Source: Flavobacteriales bacterium (GTDB lineage Bacteria; Bacteroidota; Bacteroidia; Flavobacteriales_D; Crocinitomicaceae). From it: a stretch of 11,497 nucleotides of DNA. A model generated the notes under the pieces. The model was not told where the DNA came from. It searched no databases and was given only the letters and a program-made list of their open reading frames with translations. The stretch covers positions 1-11,497 of the forward strand of contig CANJQZ010000046.1 of NCBI GenBank assembly GCA_947476515.1, read 5' to 3'. Positions 1-6,790 of this stretch are shown one piece after another. A program made the position numbers and the translations under genes. How positions within the stretch are numbered: position 1 is the stretch's first letter; the number at the start of each line of letters is the position of its first letter.

Positions 1-134
1 GAGGTGTCTGTTGAACAATTATCTATGATAATTATAGAATGACCATCAGCATATATAACCAGATTAGGCAAAAAGGTAGCAAGGTGTTTTTCACCGTTAT
101 AGTTCAATAAGACAATGGCTAATGATGCTTTCAT
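1..134 (-). CDS. Family 2 glycosyltransferase, N-terminal fragment (runs off the left edge)
   Basis: This is the first 44 codons of a gene that continues beyond base 1. It is too short at this edge to be picked up as a full ORF. The translation begins MKASLAIVLLNYNGEKHL and reaches IIIIDNCSTDTS. That is the usual start of a GT-A fold family 2 glycosyltransferase: a hydrophobic first strand ending in NYNG (residues 11-14), then the nucleotide-binding strand with D-N-x-S-T-D (residues 38-43). Such enzymes transfer a sugar from a nucleotide sugar, usually to cell-surface glycans, and act at the cytoplasmic face. The ATG lies 2 nt after the stop of the GWxTD gene, so the two are probably co-transcribed and translationally coupled. 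The acceptor and sugar cannot be told from this fragment. Family assignment is fairly secure; the exact function is not. Confidence 0.8.
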   Translation of the reverse strand, partial: MKASLAIVLLNYNGEKHLATFLPNLVIYADGHSIIIIDNCSTDT

Positions 135-136
135 CT

Positions 137-1594
137 TTAGTACTGACGAAAAAGATCATAACTATTAGATCCCCAAGCTTTTTGATTGTACTTGTTCGGG
201 TCATCTACTGTTCCGTTATTAGTGTTTCTTTTTACTAAAATTTGTTGCCAAGCCGGATTTTTAAGTTCCCCTAGCATATCTGAATGAAGCAGACGATACG
301 CATTATTAACCAAATCTGGATTGTAAAACACAAAGCGTTTATTGCTGAAAACCCCTATTTTATCGTACACCCAAATTTCATAGGGATATTCACTAGGAGA
401 TGTTTCTCTAGCGTTAATTGTGCTTGGCGCTCCATATTTTAAGTATACACGACCTCGATCTGTTTCATAGCCGTTTTGAAAATTACTTGAATATAATTTT
501 TCGATCAGTTGTACTTGACCTTTATATTTTAACCAAGCATCATACGATTGGGTAGGGGAAACTTTTTTCCAATACGCCTGAATGTGTTTTCTCATCTGAG
601 CAGTATTTTTTTCTTTTAAAGAAAGAATAATATTTTTAATCTCAGCAGGCTTGGAAATCGGTAATAAGGATTCGAGGTAAAATGAAACGCTATCCTCAGT
701 TATAGACGCTTGGAATGCTGGATCTAAAACAAGATCATCCATATAAATACTATCTGTAAATTCATTACTGCGCTCAAAAATATAGCTTTGCATACTAACA
801 TCTTCCATGTTTTTATTGAGCAAAGTATAATTTAAAGCATATTTTCCCGAAGGTAAATAAGTAATGTCAATGGATTTGAACATTGGGGTAACGGAGGTAG
901 GTTTTAATCTGTTAAAGGATTCGAAATTTTCCAAAATAGCTCCAGTCTCTGCGTTGACAATTGATTGTTTAACCCCTACAATTGAATCTTTAGCACTCGA
1001 TAAATTGTAAATTTCAAAATATGCTGGAATTTTAGTAAGTTGTGAAGGATAGAAATTTGAAATTCTTGGTATCAGATAATATCCTGATTTTTGAAAAGTA
1101 CTAACATTGGTGTCTGGATATGCGTATTCAGCAATTTCAATGTCAGATATAGAAGCTTGTGTCCCGAAGTCTTCGATGTTAATTTCTTGTTGTGCCCGAA
1201 TAGGGTCATTCTTGGATAGAACATCTTCTAACTCAATTTTCATTAAATATTTTCCAGGCTTTATTACCAGGCGACGAATGTCATAAAAATCATCAATAAT
1301 ACTGTCCTTGTATAGGGGTGAAGTTAGTAGGTAAGCATCTCTGATGGTGTCGTTACTCGTTGAAATCAACTCATATTTAACTGCAACCCTTGATTGTAAT
1401 CCTCCGGTCACTAATTCATGTGTAATACTATATCCAACAAATTGTAAGTGTATTTCAATATAATTGCCTGCACTTGGATAATAAAATTGCTTGGTGTCCA
1501 TGTAGGCACGCATTGAATTCTTTTGAGACCAAGTTACCCCTTGATTTAAAAGAAAAATAAATATGAAAATAAATATAATGCTTAGGGTTTTCAT
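137..1594 (-). CDS. Secreted GWxTD-domain protein
   Basis: A 485-residue exported protein. Residues 1 to about 23 form a signal peptide with a very hydrophobic Ile/Phe stretch (IIFIFIFIFLL) and likely cleavage near WSQ; there is no lipobox cysteine. Residues 30-310 look beta-rich, as in extracytoplasmic sandwich domains. The C-terminal part (about 315-480) matches the GWxTD domain, known from Bacteroidota and relatives and of unknown biochemical role. The signature reads GYETD at 375-379, followed by RGRVYLKYGAP, so Tyr replaces the Trp that names the domain. Downstream aromatic segments (YEIWVYD, FVFYNPD) fit the family. It follows the helicase gene by 22 nt and precedes the glycosyltransferase by 2 nt, suggesting one transcript. 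It is probably periplasmic or outer-membrane associated. Function is unknown; domain assignment is good. Confidence 0.85.
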   Translation of the reverse strand: MKTLSIIFIFIFIFLLNQGVTWSQKNSMRAYMDTKQFYYPSAGNYIEIHLQFVGYSITHELVTGGLQSRVAVKYELISTSNDTIRDAYLLTSPLYKDSIIDDFYDIRRLVIKPGKYLMKIELEDVLSKNDPIRAQQEINIEDFGTQASISDIEIAEYAYPDTNVSTFQKSGYYLIPRISNFYPSQLTKIPAYFEIYNLSSAKDSIVGVKQSIVNAETGAILENFESFNRLKPTSVTPMFKSIDITYLPSGKYALNYTLLNKNMEDVSMQSYIFERSNEFTDSIYMDDLVLDPAFQASITEDSVSFYLESLLPISKPAEIKNIILSLKEKNTAQMRKHIQAYWKKVSPTQSYDAWLKYKGQVQLIEKLYSSNFQNGYETDRGRVYLKYGAPSTINARETSPSEYPYEIWVYDKIGVFSNKRFVFYNPDLVNNAYRLLHSDMLGELKNPAWQQILVKRNTNNGTVDDPNKYNQKAWGSNSYDLFRQY

Positions 1595-1616
1595 TCTACT
1601 AATTTAAGAAATATTC

Positions 1617-3125
1617 CTAATCTTCAATGTTAGCGCGTAGTTTTTGTCCTAATTGACGATTATAGGTCTCTACTAAATATTTAAGATAATTATCTGTTGA
1701 TTTTGCAATGCATCGAGTATAATTTTTTAATCTATGTTCGATATGGTCTTGCAGTAGATCAACTAATCCTAAGGCATGTTCTAAATTCTTCGCATGAGTT
1801 ACGATTGATTGAAAATGATTTTCTAAAGAATTATCAACTGCTTTTTTTCCTTTATCACCTCTATCTAAGCATTCATAATAATCATCCTTAATGCTGTAAC
1901 TCTCTAAAATTTGAGTATTCACCATTTTATCATATCCTTTTGGAAATTCATACTCCACCTCAAATTCCATATCTTCTAACTCAGAGACGCGAGATTCTAA
2001 GAATCTATCAGGAAAACGAAAAGCATCATGCCAATTTATAAAATCTTGCCATAATCCAAAACGACGCACATTATTTCCTAAATCTACAATTTGGAAACGA
2101 TCTTTATTAGGCAATCTTCGTGATCCACGACCTATCATTTGGTGATATAAGGTTAAAGATCTTGTTGCACGATTTAAGATTATTGTTTTGACTGTTGGTT
2201 CATCAAATCCTGTAGTCAAGATACCAACAGAGGTCAGTATAGCGTCTGGTGTGGTCCTAAACCAAGTTAAGATATCTTTTCTATCCTTATCGCTAAAAGT
2301 GGAATCTAAATGTCGGACATTGTGCTTGAGTTTTTTGAATGATTCATAAACACGCATGGAAGTTTCAATTCCAGCATTAAAAATCAATGTTTTTTGTCCT
2401 AAGGCAACTTCTTCGTATGCGAAAATTAATTTTTCTTGCATGAAGAAATTACTATACAATACATCAGAACTACTTACGGTAAAATCACCATTAGTCCCAA
2501 TTTTTAATCCATGTAAATTGACATCGTAATTATAAGTGTCAGCATCAGACAAATAACCACTTTCTATTAGTCCGGAAATACTTTCTCCGGTGATGAGTTT
2601 ATTATAATTGTCCTTCAAAGGCAATGCACGATTACTGCTCAAAGGTGTAGCGGTAACACCCAGAATGTTTGCGTTTTCGTAATATTGAAAAATCTTTCTA
2701 AAGCTATTGTAATGAGCTTCATCGACTATTACCAAACCAATATTCTTAATAAAATCTTTGTCGTCCAGGAGTCTATTATTAAGCGTTTCAACCATTGCAA
2801 TAAAACAATTGTATTCTCCTTGATCTGGTAATGTTTTAACTTCTGAATTTATGATTTTATTATTAACATCAATCGCCTGAAGTTGGCGAGAGGTTTGAAC
2901 AGACAATTCAATTCTGTGGGTAAGGATCAATACTTTCTGACCCCATTCTTCAATGAATTTTTTAGCAATTGCAGAAAATATTACGGTTTTTCCTCCTCCG
3001 GTAGGTAGTTGGTAGAGTAGGTTGAATTTATTGCCGTTGTCTCGAAGTTCACCTAATACATTTTCAACAGTTTTTTCTTGAAATGGATATAGTTTTTTGG
3101 CTTCGTATAAATCGGTATCAAGCAT
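1617..3125 (-). CDS. Superfamily 2 DEAD/DEAH-box helicase
   Basis: A 502-residue cytoplasmic ATP-dependent nucleic-acid helicase or translocase. All main SF2 motifs are visible in order: YPFQ near the N-terminus (13-16), Walker A LPTGGGKT (40-47), Walker B DEAH (135-138), motif III TATP (158-161), motif V TTGFDEP (304-310) and motif VI QMIGRGSR (329-336) with its arginines. Two RecA-like domains thus cover roughly 10-355. The remaining 145 residues are charged and match no domain I recognise; they may give substrate specificity. The family resembles stand-alone helicases related to the RadD/type I restriction HsdR-like ATPase group, but no nuclease or methylase is nearby. The ATG start fits the N-terminal motif position and a TAnnTTTG box lies about 22 nt upstream. 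It is the likely first gene of a unit with the GWxTD and glycosyltransferase genes. The family call is firm; the cellular role is open. Confidence 0.9.
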   Translation of the reverse strand: MLDTDLYEAKKLYPFQEKTVENVLGELRDNGNKFNLLYQLPTGGGKTVIFSAIAKKFIEEWGQKVLILTHRIELSVQTSRQLQAIDVNNKIINSEVKTLPDQGEYNCFIAMVETLNNRLLDDKDFIKNIGLVIVDEAHYNSFRKIFQYYENANILGVTATPLSSNRALPLKDNYNKLITGESISGLIESGYLSDADTYNYDVNLHGLKIGTNGDFTVSSSDVLYSNFFMQEKLIFAYEEVALGQKTLIFNAGIETSMRVYESFKKLKHNVRHLDSTFSDKDRKDILTWFRTTPDAILTSVGILTTGFDEPTVKTIILNRATRSLTLYHQMIGRGSRRLPNKDRFQIVDLGNNVRRFGLWQDFINWHDAFRFPDRFLESRVSELEDMEFEVEYEFPKGYDKMVNTQILESYSIKDDYYECLDRGDKGKKAVDNSLENHFQSIVTHAKNLEHALGLVDLLQDHIEHRLKNYTRCIAKSTDNYLKYLVETYNRQLGQKLRANIED

Positions 3126-3147
3126 GTGTGCTAAAAAAATTAGATTG

Positions 3148-3155
3148 CAAAAGTA
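3148..3155 (-). promoter_or_regulatory. Putative Bacteroidota -7 promoter box (TACTTTTG) of the helicase unit
   Basis: On the minus strand the sequence reads TACTTTTG, a full match to the Bacteroidota -7 consensus TAnnTTTG, 22 nt before the helicase ATG. It lies in the 128-nt gap between the RNA methyltransferase and the helicase, where a promoter is expected. No clear TTTG is present at the -33 distance, so the match rests on the -7 element and position. Transcription would begin about 15-18 nt before the start codon. Confidence 0.55.
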
Positions 3156-3207
3156 CGCTCTTTTTCCTAATAAATTAGAAGTGTAGATGCTTTTGTATTA
3201 AAAATTA

Positions 3208-3220
3208 TTTTCGTCGAAAA
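3208..3220. other. Short perfect palindrome (TTTTCGTCGAAAA) in the gap between methyltransferase and helicase
   Basis: This is an inverted repeat of six bases per arm around one central base. It lies 34 nt after the methyltransferase stop and upstream of the helicase promoter box. Read on the minus strand it is followed by TAATTTTTAAT, so it could form a weak terminator-like hairpin (about 5 pairs, 3-base loop) ending methyltransferase transcripts, or it could be a protein-binding operator. The stem is short and AT-rich, so neither role is secure. Confidence 0.25.
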
Positions 3221-3253
3221 CAGGACACTTGAAATCAAAGAGGATTATTTTAA

Positions 3254-3991
3254 TTATTTATGCCAAATAGATAATAAAATTCCACATGCAACACCTGCAT
3301 TTAATGATTCTGCAGCTCCAATTTTAGGTATGGTAATGGGATGGGTTATTAATTTGGAAACACTCGGGCTTATACCATTACCTTCATTACCAATAATTAG
3401 AATTCCAGGTGTAGGAATTTTTGATTCAAAACAAGAAGTCCCACTGAGTAGTGCTCCAAAAACGGGTAGGGTAGTCGCAGAGATAAAATCAGCAATAGAA
3501 CCATAATTTATATTTAATCTAAAAACGCTACCCATACTGGCTTGAATAACTTTTGGATTGTAAATTTCAACAGTATCTGAACTACAAAATATTTGATCAA
3601 TGCCAAACCAATCAGCACTTCGTATAATGGTTCCTAAATTACCAGGATCTTGAATCCCATCTAAGATTAAGATGTTTTTATTTAAATCAAACGGTTTTAT
3701 CTGAATGATACTTTGTTTAAGAACAGCTAGGATTCCTTGAGGGTTTTTTAAGGTCGAAATGCGTTCAAATTCTCGTTCACTAGCATGATAAGTTTCAATG
3801 TCTATAGCAGCTGATTTTTGATTGCTAAACTTTTCTGTTACTACCAAACAATGAATATCATCAGGCTGATGTGAAATTAATTCATCAATCATTTTTTCGC
3901 CTTCTACAATAAAAAAACCTTCCGATTCTCTATATTTCTTAGAATGAAGAGTGCGCAGCCATTTTATCTTATTTATTGAAAGTTTTTCCAC
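3254..3991 (-). CDS. TrmH/SpoU-family RNA 2'-O-methyltransferase
   Basis: A 245-residue SPOUT-class enzyme that methylates a ribose 2'-OH in tRNA or rRNA using S-adenosylmethionine; it is cytoplasmic. The N-terminal segment (about 1-95), with KYRESEGFFIVEG, is the SpoU substrate-binding domain. The catalytic knotted domain carries all three motifs: DPGNLGTIIRSADWFG (115-130, with Asn118 and Arg124), IIGNEGNGIS (199-208, with Glu203) and IPKIGAAESLNAGVACG (221-237, with the SLN triplet). Length is normal for the family. The start is GTG: the frame has no ATG before an upstream TAG stop, and GTG gives the usual family N-terminus. It is divergent from tamL with 32 nt between start codons. The exact target nucleotide cannot be read from sequence; it resembles the RlmB/TrmH-like group common next to surface-antigen genes in Bacteroidota. 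Confidence 0.92.
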   Translation of the reverse strand: MEKLSINKIKWLRTLHSKKYRESEGFFIVEGEKMIDELISHQPDDIHCLVVTEKFSNQKSAAIDIETYHASEREFERISTLKNPQGILAVLKQSIIQIKPFDLNKNILILDGIQDPGNLGTIIRSADWFGIDQIFCSSDTVEIYNPKVIQASMGSVFRLNINYGSIADFISATTLPVFGALLSGTSCFESKIPTPGILIIGNEGNGISPSVSKLITHPITIPKIGAAESLNAGVACGILLSIWHK

Positions 3992-4005
3992 TCCGTCAAT
4001 ATTGT

Positions 4006-4013
4006 TATTTTTG
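4006..4013 (+). promoter_or_regulatory. Putative -7 promoter box (TATTTTTG) for tamL
   Basis: TATTTTTG matches TAnnTTTG and lies 10 nt before the tamL ATG in the 32-nt divergent gap. The -33 region would fall inside the first codons of the opposite-strand methyltransferase, where only a TTTTT run (3983-3987) is seen and not TTTG. If used, the 5' leader would be only about 4-6 nt, nearly leaderless. The sequence is AT-rich, so a chance match is possible. Confidence 0.4.
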
Positions 4014-4023
4014 TAAAACTAAC

Positions 4024-6780
4024 ATGAACTTTTTGAATAAGCTTATTTTTTTACCTTTCTTACTGATATTTTTATCAGCTTGTGATCTAACTAAGAATGT
4101 TCCTCAAGGTAAATTTCTTTTAAAAAAAAATATAGTTTCCATTTCAGATAAAAACACTACGCTTTCCAATGCTGATCTTAACTATGTTATTCGCCAGCAA
4201 CCTAATCAAAGAATATTTACTATTCCAATCAAGTTGTTTGTTTTTAATGCTATTGATTCGGCAAGGGTTTCAAGGAAAAGAATTCGCTTAAATTCTGACA
4301 TTAAATCGATTAATGAAAGGAAAATAACTAAAATGAATCGCATAAACTCTAAAAGGATTATTCGGGCTCAAAAAAACAAAAAAGAGTATTATACTGAGAA
4401 AATCATTTCTCTTCAAACAATTGAGGATTCTCGCTTATTCTTGCGGGAATGGTTAAAATATAAATATGGTCAAAAGCCAATTGTTTTTGATAGTATCTTA
4501 TTTGAAAAATCTAAGGAACAAATGAGTTTGTTTCTAAAGCGAAAAGGCTATTATTATGGAGAGGTAAAAGGTGAAATTGTATTTAAAAGGAATAAAACTG
4601 CTACTGCAATTTATTCTGTACAAACAGATTTACCTTATGTAATAGATTCCGTTTTTGTTACTACTGAAAATGGATCGGTAGAAAGCAGTTATAATAAATT
4701 TTTCAGAAAAAAGAAAGAGGCATTAGGAATGGAGCCGCTAAAAGGGCAATTATTTGACTTAGATTATCTTTCAACTTATAGAGAAGATGTTGCTAAGTTT
4801 ATGCGAAATGAAGCTTTATATGGCTTTAATGCTTCTAATATAACAATGTCTGTTGATACTATTAAATTGACTAAAAAAGTAACTTTAGGACTGATATTTG
4901 GAAGTAGGATGATTCCAAGTTCTGTTAATAAGGATAGTTTGATTGCTGTTTCTCAGGCATCGGCTAGAATTCATGAAGTTCATTTTCATCTTTCTGACAC
5001 CTCTATGCTGAATGTCCCTTTCACTTCTTACCTGGGAAATCCATCAATGGGACTAATTGATTCATTGGATAAGCAGTTTTTGAAAACTAAAAATATTTTC
5101 CTTTATAAGGATTTAGTTTATACTAAAAAGAAAAGAATCGAAAAAAATATTACCGATAAGGATAGTTTGAATCCCGAAAGAATTGTTTTTATTCATTATA
5201 ACGGAAAAAGACCATCTGTTTCTGCTGACATATTGGAATTACAGAATTATCTAGAAATGACTAATATCTATAAAGAGGATTATTTAGAGAGATCATATCG
5301 CAGCTTGAATCAACTCGGAGTTTTTAGTACAATTAAGCCTATGATAATTGAACTTCCAGATCATATTTTGGATGTTCATTATTTTTTGACTCCAGCAGAA
5401 AAACAATCTTTTTCTTTCGATCCAAAATTCACTTCATCTTTTGGTTTACTCGGTGTAGCTGCCTCTGTTAAATACACCAATAAGAATTTGTTTGGTGGTG
5501 CTGAAAAATTAACGCTGTCTCTTGGCGGTGGATTCGAATCTCAACCAGCTGTTTTTGCTGATGGCTCAAGAAACGGAACTAGTTTCAATACTTTTGAATT
5601 TGGACCAAGTATTAAATTTGATATCCCAGGATTATTTCCTACTAAAGTTACTTTGCTTTCCAAAAGACAAAAACCAAGAACGCTAATTTCCATTGGCTAT
5701 AATTATGAGAAAAGGTCCATATTTAACCGAAATGTATTTCAAATGAATTACAATTGGAAATTTTTAGTCTCCAAAACTCAAATTTTTCAAATAGGTCTAC
5801 CGTTTGCATCTGTAATCAAATATGTAGCTATCGATAATAGCCCCGCCTTTGAGAGTCAAATTAATGCCTTAAATGATTTGTTTTTGAAAAACTCTTATAG
5901 CAATCAATTTATTTGGGAGGATTTTAAATTCTCCTTTGAATATAATAATAAGGATAAAGAATTTGGGGGAACTAAAAAGACTATTTTAAAGCATAAATTT
6001 TTACATGCTCAAATTTATTTCACATCCTCAATTGAAACTTCTGGTAATTTACTTTCTAAATTTAAAAAATATCAAGATACGCTTGCAAATGGTCAATATG
6101 AAATTTTTGGTCTTGGATATTCTCAGTTTTTTAGAAATGATAATCAATACTTGCTGTCTAAAAATATAAATCCTAAATCTTCTGTAAATCTTAAATTACA
6201 AGCAGGTTTTGGAATCCCATTTGGAAATTCTAAAACTGCAATGCCTTATGATTATAGTTTCTTTGCCGGAGGATCAAATGATAATAGAGGATGGAAAGCG
6301 CGATCTCTTGGGCCTGGAGGCTATAAATATTATCTAGATTCAACAAGCACAGCTGCTCAAATTGGTGATGTGAGAATTGGAGGTTCGCTAGAATATCGTT
6401 ATTCAATTGGTAGTATGTTAAAAGGAGCTTTTTTCTCTGATTTTGGTAATATTTGGACCTATAGAGAAGATGTTGCTCGTATTGGCGCCAAATTTGGAAA
6501 TAATTGGTATAAACAAATTGCAGTTGCGGTAGGAACAGGAATTAGATTAGACTTAGACTTTTTTATTATTCGTCTAGATATTGGATTTCCAATCTATAAT
6601 CCCGCTTTGCCTGACCAAGCAAGGTGGATTTTCCAAAGTAGAGAACCTTATTATACTGAGGGAATAAGTTATTACGGTTTGCCTTGGCAAACAGTTGAAG
6701 AAAAGCGCGCAAGAGCATTATCGAGACTTCCAAAACCTTTCTTACCATCAATTCAATTCGGTATCGGATATCCTTTCTAA
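4024..6780 (+). CDS. tamL: BamA/TamA-family outer-membrane assembly lipoprotein TamL
   Basis: A 918-residue outer-membrane protein of the Omp85 superfamily. I chose the ATG at 4024 because it gives a signal peptide ending in lipobox LSAC (17-20, Cys20 lipidated); the frame is open upstream to a TTG at 3976 but that extension would bury the signal. Lipidation separates Bacteroidota TamL from ordinary TamA. Residues about 25-460 form the periplasmic part with POTRA-like repeats (for example YVIDSVFV and KRPSVSADILELQNYL). From about residue 462 the chain becomes the D15 surface-antigen barrel, with loop-6 motif NDNRGWKARSLGPGG (RGW at 755-757) and a terminal strand ending in Phe, a Bam recognition signal. 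TamL is expected to work with the inner-membrane protein TamB, not seen here, in outer-membrane biogenesis. The lipoprotein amidohydrolase follows by 10 nt. Confidence is high in family, good in the TamL name. Confidence 0.88.
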   Translation: MNFLNKLIFLPFLLIFLSACDLTKNVPQGKFLLKKNIVSISDKNTTLSNADLNYVIRQQPNQRIFTIPIKLFVFNAIDSARVSRKRIRLNSDIKSINERKITKMNRINSKRIIRAQKNKKEYYTEKIISLQTIEDSRLFLREWLKYKYGQKPIVFDSILFEKSKEQMSLFLKRKGYYYGEVKGEIVFKRNKTATAIYSVQTDLPYVIDSVFVTTENGSVESSYNKFFRKKKEALGMEPLKGQLFDLDYLSTYREDVAKFMRNEALYGFNASNITMSVDTIKLTKKVTLGLIFGSRMIPSSVNKDSLIAVSQASARIHEVHFHLSDTSMLNVPFTSYLGNPSMGLIDSLDKQFLKTKNIFLYKDLVYTKKKRIEKNITDKDSLNPERIVFIHYNGKRPSVSADILELQNYLEMTNIYKEDYLERSYRSLNQLGVFSTIKPMIIELPDHILDVHYFLTPAEKQSFSFDPKFTSSFGLLGVAASVKYTNKNLFGGAEKLTLSLGGGFESQPAVFADGSRNGTSFNTFEFGPSIKFDIPGLFPTKVTLLSKRQKPRTLISIGYNYEKRSIFNRNVFQMNYNWKFLVSKTQIFQIGLPFASVIKYVAIDNSPAFESQINALNDLFLKNSYSNQFIWEDFKFSFEYNNKDKEFGGTKKTILKHKFLHAQIYFTSSIETSGNLLSKFKKYQDTLANGQYEIFGLGYSQFFRNDNQYLLSKNINPKSSVNLKLQAGFGIPFGNSKTAMPYDYSFFAGGSNDNRGWKARSLGPGGYKYYLDSTSTAAQIGDVRIGGSLEYRYSIGSMLKGAFFSDFGNIWTYREDVARIGAKFGNNWYKQIAVAVGTGIRLDLDFFIIRLDIGFPIYNPALPDQARWIFQSREPYYTEGISYYGLPWQTVEEKRARALSRLPKPFLPSIQFGIGYPF

Positions 6781-6790
6781 ATTTTTTCAA

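Noticed and set aside
1561..1594. Near-repeats of ATAAATAT in the signal-peptide codons of the GWxTD gene
   Set aside because: Explained by alternating Ile and Phe codons in a hydrophobic signal peptide; no true tandem repeat.
1697..1891. A 64-codon plus-strand open frame inside the helicase gene
   Set aside because: It is antisense to a well-conserved helicase frame, has no recognisable motif and no promoter or start context; it is a shadow frame.
1617..3125. A phage-defence or restriction system around the helicase
   Set aside because: No methylase, nuclease, specificity subunit or other defence gene is visible on either side; the neighbours are housekeeping and envelope genes.
3976..4023. 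Upstream extension of tamL to a TTG at 3976
   Set aside because: It would place 16 polar residues before the lipoprotein signal and overlap the methyltransferase start; the ATG at 4024 gives a proper signal peptide.
4122..4130. A run of nine A residues early in tamL, a possible slippage or phase-variation site
   Set aside because: It encodes the usual Lys-Lys-Asn of the TamL N-terminus, the frame is intact, and such runs are expected in AT-rich coding DNA; without variant reads there is no case.
6566..6790. A 74-codon minus-strand open frame under the tamL 3' end
   Set aside because: It lies opposite the conserved terminal barrel strands of tamL and its translation resembles no protein.
6695..6790. 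Upstream extension of the amidohydrolase into tamL
   Set aside because: It would hide the lipoprotein signal that begins at the ATG at 6791.
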